The notes under the pieces: model-generated
Databases searched by the model: none
Seen by the model: only the letters and a program-made list of their open reading frames with translations
Told to the model about the DNA's origin: nothing
Assembly: GCF_041296385.1 (NCBI RefSeq)
Contig: NC_091017.1
Location: forward strand, 46,808,214 to 46,872,213
DNA: 64,000 nt
Direction of reading: 5' to 3'
Origin: Aphelocoma coerulescens
Taxonomy: Eukaryota; Chordata; Aves; Passeriformes; Corvidae
Made by a program: the position numbers and the translations under genes
Shown here: in pieces, positions 14,401 through 29,400 of the stretch
Numbering within the stretch: position 1 is the stretch's first letter
Layout of the letters: every line of letters begins with the position of its first letter

Positions 14401-17400
14401 ATCAGGAAGCATCCCTACCGACATAGATACGTGCAGCAAATCAAGTGAGATTAAAAATATGGGAAAAGATAATGGGAGAATATCTGGACTCAATTATGTG
14501 TAGAACTTCAGGGAGCTCCATGCACCTTGAGTTGTCCTTCAGTATGTAAATGACAAAACTCAGAGTTGCATGCAGTACTTACATGTGGAAATAAAAGGGT
14601 AAAAACAGTTGTAAAAGGAGAAGTTGACATAATGTATTAGAAACTTTCTTAAAATAGGTATTTTAAATAGTTTCTGAGAGATTTCCTTTTTGCTGTGTAT
14701 GTGTTCACAAATGTAACTCTGTAGTTGTTTCTTAACAAGAAATGTTGTGAAAATGGAATGCTGGTTTTATCTACATGGTTTTGCTAGCATTTAATATTTT
14801 GAAAACACAGTAGAGTAGATCTTTACTATTTATCCCTGAGCAATCAGATAATCCAAGTGCAAGCCAAGTACTTTGCTACTGAGTAATAGCTGCAGCCCAA
14901 AAAAGCATGAGTGTTATCGCTGAGCAATAGGAAAATAAAACCAGTGTATAAATGTGAATCAGTTGCATCCTGCAGATACTAAACATGATTTCCACACAAT
15001 AGGGTTTTAGATCTGCTTTATCTGCTGCTTCTTTTTTTAGATCCTGGTAATTAGCTGAAGAGGCTGCAATGTAGAGTACACAAACATTACACTGGCTATT
15101 ACTAAGTCTTATGCAGCTGACTGTCATCTTCATGTTACTTTACTTTTTAACAGTACTATGCAGTCTTGATGTGGCATTCAGAGATTTTTTTTTTTTCTTA
15201 GTCATCTGACCATCTTGAGGGAGCTTTGGTCAGTTGTCTGGAGGGGATATTGTATGATATGCTGTTCACATCAGGCACAAGAAGTTTGGGTTTGCAAATA
15301 AGATGTGTGGGAATCTGGGCTGGGGGGAAGAGAGCCCAGTCCCTCGTGATCCAGGCAGTCAATGCTATGGTACCTAGGCCATCAGCTCCACGTGTTATCA
15401 TATACCATGGCTGTAGGTAACTTCCTAATGCCATCTGATAAATGTACATCCCATAGTAGAGGTCTTGGACTGTGTCTTCCAACAAAGTATGAGAAGAGAG
15501 CTGGAGGGGTCAGGTTTCGCTATGCATTTGAATACGGATTTTTTTTTTCTCAACCCTTTTGTGTAAACCCTTGAGTTATCATTGTAGATTGTTTCAAAAT
15601 CATCGTTCTGTTTCAAATACAAACTTGCCAGTATCTGTACTGATGAGCACAGTTTATTAATGAATGACAGATGCTTTAATCAGACAGGTCACAGAGGCAG
15701 TGGTACAATGACATTTTCATGCCATAAAATACTGTTTATGATTTGCTTTATTCTTAGATTCAAAAGGAAAAGAAACTGCAGCAATGAAAGCTGACCTACT
15801 AAGGGCTCGCAATGTGAAGAGGTATATTAATCAGCTGACAGTGGCAAAGAAGCAATGTGAGAAGAGAATAAGGCTCCTGGGAGGCCCTGCTTATGATCAG
15901 CAGGAAGATGGCATTTCTGATGAAGGCGATGGCCCTCCAAGTCAGAAGGTATAAATCGCATTGTCTGAAGGTCATTCTAAATGTGTTAGCACTGGGTCAT
16001 GTTACCTCACTGTTGTTAATCCCTCCCTTCCCCCAGGAGTCAAGTGCAAATTAATTGCTGCATGGTTTATTTACTGTGGGAAAAGATTACTGAAGTACTC
16101 AAAAAGACACATTGATCACTCAGCTTGGAATATTGCTCAATGTGAAACTTCATAAAGGATCGAGTGGCTTGTAAGCACGTGTGATTTTTCAGACATACCA
16201 CATGTAGGGAGCTAATAAGGACATGGTAGCAGCCTTTATGAAAGTAGCAACTTGCTTTCAAATAAAAGATTGCCAACGTATGTGCAATATTTCTTTGGCC
16301 CTCATTATATTCACTTTGGGAAATATGTGGGTTTTGAAAATATTAAATTATTCAAAAGTAAACACTTGTGGAAGGCAATTGACAAAATTCAGGGTAGTTG
16401 TTGCAGAAAAACTCTGCAACAGGTAAAGCTGCTATGACTAAATGCTGGTTTTCAATACCACTGTAGTCTGCAATTAGAAATAACTACTGTTGTGTTGGCC
16501 AACATCAACAAAAATAAAATGACTACTTAGCTTTGCAAATCTTTAAAAGTTTTAGTGACTTCTTTTGTAATCTACTCTGTTCCCTTTGGGCAAAGCACAG
16601 TAGTTGATACATTCAAATGTGAAAGAAGATTTTATGCTTTTCATGTAGGTAGAGGATAGCTTATCTCTTTATGCCGGGATCTTTCATTTTCATTATGTCC
16701 TTATAATAATTGTAACTTAGTAGAATGTTAGAAGAAGTAGTATGATGGAGAAATAGCTCCTACTTTTTGTATTTTGTTTTTCTTGAGTAAGGTCTGAAAC
16801 AGAGTGATTCCCTACTCCCCACTTGTCTTTAAAGCATGATTTCAGATGGTGTGTCATAGATTGTGCCAAGGCAGTCCTGATCTCTTTCCTGAAGTTGGGT
16901 GTAATGAGAGGTGCCAAGGAGAAAAAGAAAGAGGGGAGCATGTGGCAGCACTGCATGAGCCAGTGATGCCACTTTTGAAGCCTGCTGAGATGTTATGAAC
17001 TTTTCTGGATAGATACACGGTGACATAAGATTGTTCAAGAATGGAGTCCAGTAGTGAAGATGCACTTGATAGGGGCAGGGATTGGTCAGGGGTATAATAA
17101 AATATAATAACTAAAATCAAAGGAATTCCTGAAGCTGATGTTGCATGTTTTCTAGGCCAATGGGATATTTTAGTGGGAGTTGCTGACCTGGGGTTATATC
17201 CTGCAAGTATACCAATGAGCAGCTCAATATTGAGTTAATGGTACTATTAATAGCAAGAATGACTACTTGCACAGGCATTTGTTGTGTGGATGGTGAAAAG
17301 AGTGGGATCTGAGGCACTTATTTCTTCTAAGCTTTTGATGTTTCTGTGATGAAGTCCTAGAACCCCTCTACAGTCATGTCAGTGTAGAAAATATGAAAAC

Positions 17401-20400
17401 TGCTTCTCTCTTCTGTTGTCCCCAGTTCTCCATCGCCAGCAAAGAAGCTGAGGGAGGCTGAGAGATGGAGGTCATGCTGTCCCCTTCTGAGCACAGAAAA
17501 ATTCCCAGGGCTTAGCTGAGGAAGCAGTCTTTTTTCACTATTGCTTCTTCCCGTCCTCTTTTAGCACTACGGTAGCTGCAGTCTGGGTTCTTATTTCAAG
17601 ACAGCCGGTGTTACTTTGGATTGTTGGCCCCTCCTATTTGGGCAGTATTGACTGAACACTCAGGCTCTTTTCTCAGCAAAAGGGAAAGGCATTGTTTGGG
17701 ATTTAGTAGATAAGATATATTGGTATGTTGCAGCTGGTGACTCCTTAGAGTATGATTGTGCCAGCTTTTCTTTTAAGGTAGCATCTAAGTTGCAGAATTA
17801 CTAGCTTTTGTAGAAGAAACTTTAAGTTTGCCTTCCTTTCTTCAACTTGCATGAAAGAGGTCAGAAAGGGGCATTTACTGAGGTGTTTTGAATTAATATT
17901 TTATGTAAGTGTAGTGCAGAAACTCGAATACATTATTAACTTTGGGGAATTTTTGGTACTAGTTGAACAAAGAGTTGACTAGTGAACTAAAGTATTTTGA
18001 TTTCACTTATGCATCCTATAGAAAGCTTTTTCTTGACTTCAGTAGTTAGGGGAGCAATGGCATTGCTGGTAAAAAGTCTTTAATGCATGTTCTGGTTATG
18101 GGTTTATATGTGGAGATGGATTATTTGGAGCTGTCAATGTTCTGTTTGATTATGCAGTCTTGTGTTTTTTTATTCATTTGATTCTGTACATGTTTCACTC
18201 ATCTAATTTTCCTGAATCCAGGTTCTCTAGGGAAATCCTAAATATGTGATTTATAATCAAATGCTTATAAGCAAATAAACAGACAAACCACAGCTACTCT
18301 CTGAATCTCAATTCTGTCATTGCCTCTGATCTTGATTTAAACTCTGCTCATGGTGTTAGATTTGTTTTCAGAGAAAATGCAGTTTAAATTAGTGTAATAT
18401 ATAAAGCATCTCTTAATAGTCAGTGCAGTTTTAGTCCTTTTTCTTAGAAATTGTGCCTGCACAGTACTGCAGTAATTAGTTGAATTCTTGTTGTCTGTGT
18501 TTATTCAGTGAAATATTTTTTTCCTCTGTTGAGCTGAGCACAACAGCCACACCACCTTGTCTGTGAGATTTGATGTATGGAGTAACAGCATCTTCTTAGC
18601 GGAGCTGTTTTGTAAATTGTGGGTTCTAGGAGGAGGTCTGAGGATCTGACCCTTAACTAGCTGTGAAATAGCAAGGAAACCATCTGAGTGTATTTTGAGG
18701 TGGAACCAGCTCATGTTCATAATCCAGCTGATGAGGACTAAGATGAAACTCCTGCAGAAAACCTTGCTTCCACTGCTTCTGTGAATAGATGTTGATTGAA
18801 CTGGTGACTTACCAGATTTTCACTGCGATTTCTGAGCTTCAGTTGTAAGATCATGTTATGTCAGGGTACATCACAGTACAGAATTTGGGAATATTAAGAA
18901 AACAAGATTCAATTGTTGTCACCCTCTTGCCTGGTGATGGATTTTCTTATGACAGAGGTATATTTGTGAACATGTGAGTCTCAAGGCAGGGATTTTTACA
19001 TTAGTGTATGTGCAGTAAAATAGTCTGGTACCTTATGTGGTTAGTGTACTTCCTGATACTTAAATAACCATTGCATTTAGTTCAGCTACTGCTGTATGTG
19101 AAAGAGACAGTCTTCTGATCACTTGCTTCTTTTTAAAACATAACAAGATGAATACAGGCTTAAATTCTAGTCAATATACAGACATAGCATTAGTTAAGGG
19201 TTTTTTAAAATGCAACATGGAGAAAGATATTTATCAGTATTGGTTTTTGCATTCCACTTATTCCTGGCTTCTACAAATAAAAAAAAAAAGGAAAAAATCC
19301 AAAGCAGCAACCAGAAGTCCTGGAGTCTGACTGTATGCCATTATCCCAGCAGAAATTCCTCTAGTGACTCAAATGCTGTTCATCCCAACCATCTGTGGTG
19401 CTGTAACCAGCTTTATTTGGGTTGTTCATTATAGGTCAATGTGGTTGTAGTGAATGGGAATCTGGTGTGTTGCAAAGAAATATACTACAGTGCATCTAAT
19501 CTTTGCCTGGTGCCTGTGCAAACCTAAATGAACTAGTTGTTCTGTGTTCCTGTCCAGAGAGAGTTTAGGACTCTTTCGGGATTTAACAAGACCAAGTCTC
19601 TGCTCTGTAGGGCCAGGGCCAAGTCTCTTCTGTGTACTCATGCTAGGGATGCTGGTCAAAGCACCCCACTCAGCGGAAAAAAATAGAAAAACCTAACCCT
19701 TTCCTGGTCTTAGGCAGAGCCTGTGACCAGCTGTGATATATGTTACATTCCTGTTTTTAGCAGGGAATTGATGTGGCAACAGCAAAGCGTCTGGTTTTTC
19801 CAAACCCGGAAGCTGCTCTCGAGTTAACAGGATTTGAAGGGTTGCTGTGGAGGCTGATAATTCTAAGATTATATCTGCTAACTGGATATTAGATTTGAGT
19901 GTGTACACATGCCCTAATGCCTGCATATGTGCCAACATAGCTTAGAATTTTGTGCTCTAATCCATGGTGATACTGAATCATAAAATGATCTTTTGCTGAG
20001 CATTACAAATTACTGCAGAACTTCTTTAAATTGCAAAAGGAAGGAAACTCCACAGAATAGTTGGGTGCCAAAGAGGACTGTGGTGGTTTCACCCCAGGTA
20101 GCAGCCAAGTCCCACACAGCCACTTGCTCACTCCCCCATCAGCAGGATCAGGGAGAGAATCAGAAGGGTAAAAGCCAGAAAACTCATGGGCTGAGATAAA
20201 GACAGTTTAATAGTGAAAGCAAAAGCCACACACACAAGCAAGGCAAAACATGAAATTAATTCCATGCTTCCCATGGGCAGGCAGGTGTTCAGCCATCTCC
20301 AGGAAAGCAGTGCCCCATCACACATAACAGTAATTTGGGAAGACAAACGCCATCATGTCCAAGCCCCTCCTCCTTCCTCCCCCCAGTTTACACACTGAGC

Positions 20401-23400
20401 ATGATCCCATATGGTCTGGAATATCCCTTTGGTCAGCTGGGGTCACCTGTCCCGGCTGTGTCTCCTCCGAGCCTCCCGTGCACCCCCAGTCTCCTCACCA
20501 GTGTGGCAGTACAAAAAGCAGAAATGGCCTTGGCTCTGTGTAAGCCCTGCCCAGCAGTAACAAAAACATCTCTGTGTTATCAACCCTGTGTTCAGCACAA
20601 ATCTAAAGCATAGCTCTGCCAGCCTCTGAAGAATGTTAACTCTACCCCACCCAAAACCAGCACATATGCATTTTATGATTTTCACCTCAAAACTAAAACG
20701 CTCTCATCTCTATCATTGCTGGCATTGAAGCTGTAACATAATGTTTTTAGTACAGCACCTGGAACCTATTTAATAATTCCAGGATAGTCCAGACTTAAAG
20801 AAAAATCAAAAAAACATTTGAGAAGTCTCATTATTGCAAGACAATAAGCTTTTCTGCCCATTAATTTATTTTTTTAAGTGTTTTAGTTTGTGAGGTATCT
20901 ATGAGGAGATTCGTGTAACACTGTTGCTAGGCACCACTGCTTTGATTACCATGGGGCACTGGTGTAATGGACCCTTTGTTAGGTGGGAGAGATGGTTTCA
21001 CTTGCCTTGCTCCCTGCAGCAGCATGTACCCCCAGTTACTTTTGACAGGGGGTTGTTTGTTAGTTACCCTCCTTGCTGGCAGCCAGAGTGGGTATACCTT
21101 GGATAATAGAGGCATAGAGACCAAGGTGACCTCTCACTCAAGAAGTGACAGCACAAGCTCCATGCTATGATTTACTAACTGCTATTATTTACTGAGCTGA
21201 CAGTCCCTGAGATGGGGAAGACATCTGTTCAAGGGGCTGGAAGACCCTCTTACACTTGTATTTTAAATCACTGTCCTTGGTAAAATGACTGAATAGAAAA
21301 TATGATGATGCACAGCAGTGAGGCTAAACCACATGTTGTTCTCTTTGACAGCCTGAACACCATTTCTTTATTAAGCCTAGCTTGAACAAGGTACTCTGCT
21401 GTTCAGTGAGGTTTGTAGAGTGAGCTCTCAAAGGCAGATGTTCATATATGTAAATAGTCTTAAAGCTAAGAGCAAAGTTATGTCCAGAAGATATTGGTAT
21501 CGTAAAGGATAAAGAGAAGAATGGCATATGATTGTCACAGAGGAACTTTGAAGATGTAAACATTTCATATGAGGCAAACATAATTTACTTAAACACTGCC
21601 CAAGATTTGGGGGAGCTGTTTCAGACAAAACATAGATGACTGCTGTTGTTAAAGAACCACGTTTAGCTTGGTTCGTTAAGGCATTGATTTGGTGCCAGTA
21701 ATTGTGTATATACCCATGTAGGTGGTTTCCTCACGTGTAGCTTGAGACCAGGAAACTGTTTCCTACATGTAACTTGGTTGTAGAGTTTCACAGGTACTAG
21801 ATTTAGGAAAACAAGCAGACTTCCCAGAGAGGGAGGTATTCTGATGCTGACTAGAATTGTATTATTATTAGCTATCAGAAAACGCATATTAGAGAAATTA
21901 TTAATGCCTCAATATCAGAGTTCACCTCTTGCTCCGTACCAAATAACTTTGCTAAAAAATGTAAAGTCATAGGAAGACTCATTGGCCCCAGTGCTTAAGG
22001 ACCTTCTTTTCTTTCCAAAGAGAAAAGTGTGAGTTGACTGGTATCTGTGAGAAACAAAGCAAGAGGGTAAGACTACCCTGGGTGGTGTATTTGGATTCCT
22101 GGTGATATAAGCAATGGAACTAAATAAGTGACATGAAAACTGGTTCAGCTGCAAGACTGCAGGGTTGGAAAGAAAAGGTTGCTTGGTTTTGATGAGGTAT
22201 TTGGAAAATTGGTCCCAATTTTTCAGAGGAAGACAAGGTTATTCATTTTATTCAGTATGGGAAGTTCTGATCATTTTGTCAGGGAGGTATTTTGTTTTCA
22301 GGTGTTTATCTCATAGAAAAGGCCTGGATTCACAAAAATAGTAGAGGATAAGGTGATAATGGATTTTTAATGCAACCTCTTAGTGGCTGCAGAATCTGCG
22401 TGGGTATGGGAAGTCTGTGTTTCATTTCTTTTTCTGCCTGATGCACTCCCACCTCACTCTTCTCAGAAGAAGTCCTGAGCATTATATCACAGAACATACT
22501 CATTCCTGGCTGCATTTCTGATAGATGTTTTTCAATAACAGTAGGAACTGGCCACCAAATGCCCTAGCTGACAAGGTATTACATCTTTCTCTGTGTCCCT
22601 GGGAGTAATTGAGATACATCTCAAAGCTCTGTGGGCTGTGGTATGGAAACTGCTGGTGTTTGAAACAAGCAAAGAACAGATCAGTTAGCTTTCAGCTGGG
22701 CTCCTCTGCTTTGCAGGAACATTGGAAATTAAATTTTTGATAATAGCATTTCATGAGTGACTTGAAATGCCTTCATGAGTCCTTTGAAATGTATCCTGAT
22801 CAGAAAGATGTGGAGGTATTTACTATCTGATAGGAGCATGGGTGAATTTATCTTCTAAGTATTTAAAAGTCTTTTTTTTTAATGAAGCAAAACTATTACT
22901 GTAGGAGGTCTGTGTAGTTGAATCTAGGACACGTTTGTGGGATGCATAGTGAAAAGATTTTCCCTATAAGGGATGGAAAGGAGATCGAGTTAGGCATTTT
23001 CCCAGTTTTTATTCTTTGTTTTCCCTTCTTCAGATTCTTCAGTTTGAAGAAATTTTGGCCAACCCTTCATACCGAGAACATTTCCGGATCTACATGGAAA
23101 GGATGGACAAGATGGCTTTGATCTGCCTTTGGGAGTCTGTGGAGAATCTGAAGACCGCTAACAAGGTGGAAGAAATTGCAAGCCTACGTGGCTTTGTACA
23201 TTGATGACACCCTGTTCATTGTGATTTTGATGTTAGGAAATGTCTTTATGTTTTAAAAATATCAATAGCATAGGATGGGTGGTAAGCAATTTGAGTTTAA
23301 CTGCTTCATGTCAATATTTGAGGATAATATTGCAATTAAAATTTGTGGGCTGTTGTGACGATGATTTATTGTTGGTTGGTGTAACAACATCTGTTAAAAG

Positions 23401-26400
23401 GAATACTTGATATGCAAAAGTAGTAGAATTATTTCCCCCTCCGCCTGAGAAAAACGTGAAGTAATACATTGGCTTTAGTTGTATCAGTTCACGTGAAAGC
23501 CAGAAGCACATTCCAACTGGATAGTCTGTACGTAAGCTTCTTATCTTGCCAGTTACAGGTAGCACATTCAATCCAAAACAGTGAAAGTGTATTTATGTTC
23601 TTAAAATCCTTTTGGAAGAAAGGTGTTGCTTTAAAAGACCTCTCCCTAATCTGTAGTAGCTAAGTTTCTCCAGGAACTCCATGCTACTGATAGAGGGAAG
23701 AAACAATGCTGCATTATAATTTTGGCTACAACAAAGTAGCAGTTAGAACCCTGAAACAAGGATAGGGAATATCATGTAAAGTTGCAACAGGTATCCAGAA
23801 GCAATGGTGCGGAGCAAGAATTTCTAGAGGACAAACTCGCTGTTCGTGAGGAGTGTGGTGGATTTTGGGGAAAACATTTAAACCTTCAAGATTCACGCTA
23901 GCATGAAATCCAGATTTCATTATTGATATCAGTTAACTTTTTGTTCACTGCAATTTTACTGCTCTCTTATGTATAAAGATTCTAGTCAATTGGAAAACAC
24001 AAACCTTCCTGTAAACACAGAGACAAATTGTAGAGTGTGAGTACCAGTGAGCCATTAATACAATCTGAAGAAATGACTAACAACCAACTCAAGCTAGAGA
24101 GTGTTGATAAAAATGGTTTGCCAGGCACTGTGAAGGGAGTTCTGTAAATCAGTTTTGATTTGCAAACTGCTCGACATTGGAAAAGGTACTGTAAATCATG
24201 TTATGACCTCTCAGCTCTGATTTCTCTCTTCCCATTCAAAACAATATGTGTATACATATGGCTATGGATATATCTGCCACTACAGGGGTAGCTTACAGAA
24301 AGGTAGTGTCCTGCAGTCATGTGGCTGTGATATTGTCAGATGAGGCAGGTAAGAACATTGTGCCATACTAAGGGAGGGGATAAACCCTTTTTAATTCTGT
24401 TCAGTTTAGGGAGATGGTAATTTAGGGAGCTGATCGTGGGCTGTGCTGCATTATCTTCTCTCTTTCCTGTTCATTAAAGCAAAGTTCAATCCTGTGCACT
24501 TTACTGTGCTCAGTAAAAATACCCAGCCTCCTGTTCTGGTAAATGTCTCTTCAGCTGTGCTTTTTTCCTCCTCTTCTTTCTTTTTTTTTTCTTTTTCCCA
24601 TGCAAATTAATTATAATCATGTATAAAGTGAGTTGATTCCATTCAGCAGAACACAGGCGAGCTGATACAGCTGAGCTTTACAATCTGAATTTAAAATGGT
24701 GACCACACTGTTGCTCTAACACTTCCTTTGAATGCCAGCTTTTGGAACGTAGGTTTAAAAGAGTGGGTGCGGAAGCTCTGGCAACTTTAGAGCACAGCTG
24801 TTTCTTCACTTGACAAATATCAATACTTAACTTGTAAAATTGATTGCTTAGCAGAGGTGCACAGGCAGGCAGCATGCTCAATCTCAGTAAAAGGTTTACA
24901 GATGTGTTCTCATACATTTGGCTAGGAAATTAGCTTGATTATCCTTCAAATTATGCACCTGGGTCCTGAGTCATCTTTATATTTTCAATATTTTTTCATT
25001 ATTCTTTTCTCCCTCCCTCTCCCTTGCTTCCTAGGCTGAAATACCTCAACTGGTGAGTGAAATTTATCAGAAATTTTTTGTGGAAAGCAGAGAAATACCT
25101 GTGGAAAAATCCCTTTATAAGGAAATACAGCAAAGTCTTGTGGGAAATAAAGGCATTGAAGTATTCTACAGAATTCAGGCAGATGTTTACGAAACTCTGA
25201 AAGACAGATACTACCCCTCATTCATTGTCAGTGATTTATATGAGAGATCAGTCAAGAAGGAGGAAGAAAGAAGTTCTGCTCAGCTAACTCCTGAGGACAA
25301 AGATGGAGTGGTGAGTCACACAGACTTTCTTTCACTTTCAGACTTTCACTTTTCTTTCACTGTTATTTAAAGTGATCTGAGAGACTGTCCTGAGAGAAGC
25401 ATGTAGTAGCATCTTCTGTCCTTCAGCTTTGGGCAACTCTTCTTTTTTTTCTCATTTATTTATAAATATTATCATTCTTGTAGTTTCATCTGGTAAAACT
25501 TGTATGTTTACATGCTCTTTGAAATAAAATGGTACAAAACTACAGACTATTTAAATTTTAAATCAGTAAAAGTAGATATTTCAGATTCCTAAGCCGCCTG
25601 TATTTCACATCTTTCATTATGCTCCTGGGAAACAGAGAATGCAAAACATACTTTATACCAGCTCAGCTGCTCTGCTTTTGAGTGAAAAAAATCTCACTGA
25701 AACATCAGTAGGTTTTTGCCCAGACATTGTCCCTGTCTCCCGTGCATTCCCTAGGTACTAAATAGGTATTAAAAGTTGCATAAAAGAGAAGAAAAAGCAA
25801 TGTAAAATATAATCTTAGTGTTTTTAATTAATTGAATACATTAATAGACCCTGTTGGAAGACAAATCTAGCACAGGAACTCTGAATACTAAAACAGAGCA
25901 TTCAGAATGTCATAAGCAATAAGCCAGTGGCAACTCTTCTTGGGGCAGGTTTTTTCCTTGGGTTGTCTAACTCAGTCGTGTCAGGGGAACTTGTGTTGCC
26001 TTTATACAAGAACATTTTGACAAGAGCACGTCTCAGACTATTGTGTGCCTCTGTCAGTCAGGCTGCTGCTTCAGATCAGCATGGATGTTTTCATTTTACA
26101 TGTGAACTTGCTCAGAACTTAATGAAATGTAGCAGTTTGTCTAAAACTGGATCTAAATAAACAAATAAGCAGAATCCAGAAGTGCTGATCTACATTCTGC
26201 TATTTAGAAACAATTTTTCCAGAACCTAAGGCTTTTGTATTTACTGCTTTAATGTCTTTAATTTCTGTAGATGAGTTGTTCTAGTCTCTGTAGTCTGCAT
26301 ATCAGCAAATCTGCAGAGATGAACAGTTATAAGTAAATTACTTGCAATATGTACTCTTAGAGCTTGCTGGATTCTTTTCAGTGTTTGTTTTTCCCTGTAT

Positions 26401-29400
26401 TCTTTTCCTTGATAAAATATTCAAGATGTGTTTTCTAGTTTTCTCACTGCTGACTCAGCTCTGTGTTGATGGTGGTAGGTACTTCAAAGACTTTGTGTCC
26501 TTGTGCTTGTAATCACTGAGACTTTGCACAATGGCTCTTAAGTTTTGTCCAGAAATTCCTAAAGCATTAAATGTTGTGCTTTCTAATTTCTTCATATGCT
26601 TTATTCAGAGTCTAACAGATAATGATTTCTCTGAGAAAACTGACACAACACTTCAGGGCTAGCTGTACTCTGATAACATCTACTGTAGCTGCCAAAAAAT
26701 TAGATTTTTGGCATCAGCATTATCTGTCCTTCCTCTGAGTCCTTGGAGATATGTATTTGCCAGATACGAAGCCTGGGTCAGCCATGAAACCTTAAAGACT
26801 AATATATTGCCAAGTCTGCTTATAACAATGCAAGGTAGTTTTTTTTTACTGCTAGAGTGTCTCTTGAATAGAGCCATTCTAATGGTGCTGTATCATGCTT
26901 CAGGATCTTTGAGGTGAAAACAAATTATAAGAAATGCTTTCTGAAGCTTCCTGTGTTCTTTCAAATGTTGGTGAAAATGCAGTAGTGGCTAATAAGTTTG
27001 TGGGGTTTTGTCCTCCCGGTGTATAGGAAATGACAGCCTAGAAATTGGATGTTTCTGGAGGGATACATATTGTTAGCAAATATGGATTGGTTTTGGTTTA
27101 GTTTGGAGTTTGGGTCTATGTCCTTACTTCCTGGGGCACTGTGGGAATCACCAGTGTTACTTCTCTAAAAATTTCACTGCTATCGCTAAATAGGTAAAAA
27201 GCCATCTCATGCATTCATGGAAGTGAGGAAGGATGAGTCCTGATTAAACATGGGAAAAATCAAGTCACAAGACAGGAATCCGGAAAGGGCCAGACTGCTG
27301 GTTCTTCTGCAAGTGGAACAAGCTCTTTCTTCTTCCCAGTCTGTTTCCACCTTCTGTTTCCAGGAGAAACCTTCACAAACCACCACAAACCTCCAAGTAT
27401 TTTTACTTGGACAAATGTCACAAGTAGAAATACAGAAGCAGGCTGTGCTTGCATCCAGCTCTTTGAGGAGAGGCTCTGGTGATTGCATTGGTGTTGCACG
27501 TGTCAGATCACTAAAATAAGCCTGACGTCTGTGTTCTACGTCACTCACAGAAATGGAAGCCATTATCAATTTACCAGTCAGGGGAAGACAGCACAATCTG
27601 TTATGATCTCAGCTTTTAGTGAATTGCTTCTTTATTTGATAAACTTGATATTTTGGGTACAGGTTACCTGATCTTGTAATTCTAGCATTTTTGTGATAAA
27701 CCTGGTGATTCAGCAGTGGTTTTTGCTTTAAGTGTCTGAAAAGTTAATGATAGAGAAACCATGTAGCCTACCTCTGGGAGCACAGCCTCACTGATTTGTA
27801 ATTAATTGCAATTCTTTGATTGCTAGCACTAAACTTCATAAGAAAAGACTTTTAATTCTTCTGTATTGAAAATAGCATTTTTGATTCCTTCTTTACCTCC
27901 ATACTTCCCAACAAGTGTAAGGTTTGGGGTTTTTTTTATGATTCTTTACATTAGCATTTTAAATAACACTCAATATTGTTAATTATTATTATTTGTAATA
28001 TTGTAGTGCCAGGAGAAGACAACATTCTGAGCTGAGGTCTGTACACAGGCTTGGAGGCAAGTTTCTGACCCTAGGAGTTTACTGTCTGTGCAGAATAGAC
28101 AGAAGAAAGGACAGGGCTAATGGGTTTTTATTCAGCCATGTAGAAGGCAAATGCAGAACTGGAAAAGGGCATGAATTTCTCAGCCTAGAACTCCTGACTT
28201 CTGCATTATGTTTGCGGATCATGCTAAGGAGATTAATTATTGCTGCTACTGTTGTCTCTTCTCAGACTTTTTTTAGTAAGATATAAGATACTATGGAATT
28301 TACAATAGGATTTTCTCCTCTAAAACTCACAGAATTTACAAGAGTATGAGAGTTCCTTCTGTTAGCTTTTTGTTCATTATATAAGGATACAGTTTACTTA
28401 GCTGCAATATCATTAAATAACACGGAACCCCTGCTCATGAGAATAGACTCAGCTTCCCACAGATAAATTTAGATCTACTCAGTCACAAACAGACCTCAAA
28501 GATCTTTGAACATGGTAACAGCAAAAGCTGAGTGCTGCTTGCTAGATCTCAAGGTCTTCATGTCTATTTGGGGAAGTACAGTAAGAAAGGGGTGGCTGAG
28601 CTATATGTCAGAAGATGTTAAAGAGAATGTCACTGAAAGGTGTGAAGTTTTCTATTTTTTGCATGCCTGTAGTATACAAGATGGAAAAAGCTATTGGTTT
28701 GTCTGAATGAATATATGAAAATGATTTATGAATTTAGGGTAAGGCATATGTGCTTTTAACACATTTTTATTAACACTTCTAAAAACAGCAGTAAAATCTG
28801 TGTAGAAAGCTAAAGGACTTGGTTTAGATTGTTCTGCCGGATGACAAATCTGTTTTGTGAAGGTTTGTGGGAGGCAGGACTGCTTGTTAGAAATGTGGGG
28901 GTTTTTTGGTTTTGTTCCCCACTGCCCCATCCTCATTATCTTTCTGCTCAGTGCTAAGTATTTGCTTTTCTATCTGGCTCTGAATAAAGATCATGACTAC
29001 TAAGCTGTTTTTGCTTTTAAAACAAACTTTAATTCTGGCTCTCATTTACATTAAAGTCTTAGCTTGAAGGTCATTTTACACAGTTGGCATGAGTTGCCAA
29101 AAAACTGCAGTAGAAATGGTAATGAGGCTTTGTCTGTTGGGGGTTTTGGTTTGGTTTTTTACAACAGAGTGATGTTTCATGTCAGATCTGATGGTTGGAA
29201 TATCTGTTATACCTATATTTTAATCTATATCAAAAAGTGTTCGTGTATGTAAAAAGCTAATGGAGCAAACAATAACCCACCTCCTGCCCCATCCCTGACA
29301 GTGTTCAAGGCCAGGCTGGATGGGCTCTGGAAAGTGTCCATGCCCATGGCAGTGAGACTGGAACTATGTGATCTTTAAGGTCCCTTCCAGCCCAAACCAT

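Larger units (their letters stand above)
5427..15757 (+). other. SNX25 intron (10.3 kb)
   Basis: AT-rich intron with long T tracts (for example around 7,083-7,100 and 9,931-9,942). It holds an antisense CR1 copy, a 21-bp tandem duplication and a possible cassette exon at 9,175-9,255, each listed separately. No other gene seen. Confidence 0.8.

Noticed and set aside
20128..20685. 72-92-residue frames within the solo LTR
   Set aside because: They repeat wherever this LTR occurs and are not retroviral genes.
25311..25370. Extension of the RGS exon to a stop at 25,370
   Set aside because: A consensus GTGAGT donor at 25,311 and phase-matched continuation at 29,472 show that this is intron.
27207..27596. 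129-residue minus-strand frame in an SNX25 intron
   Set aside because: No similarity recognised, frames are open on both strands, and there is no exon-like splice arrangement.
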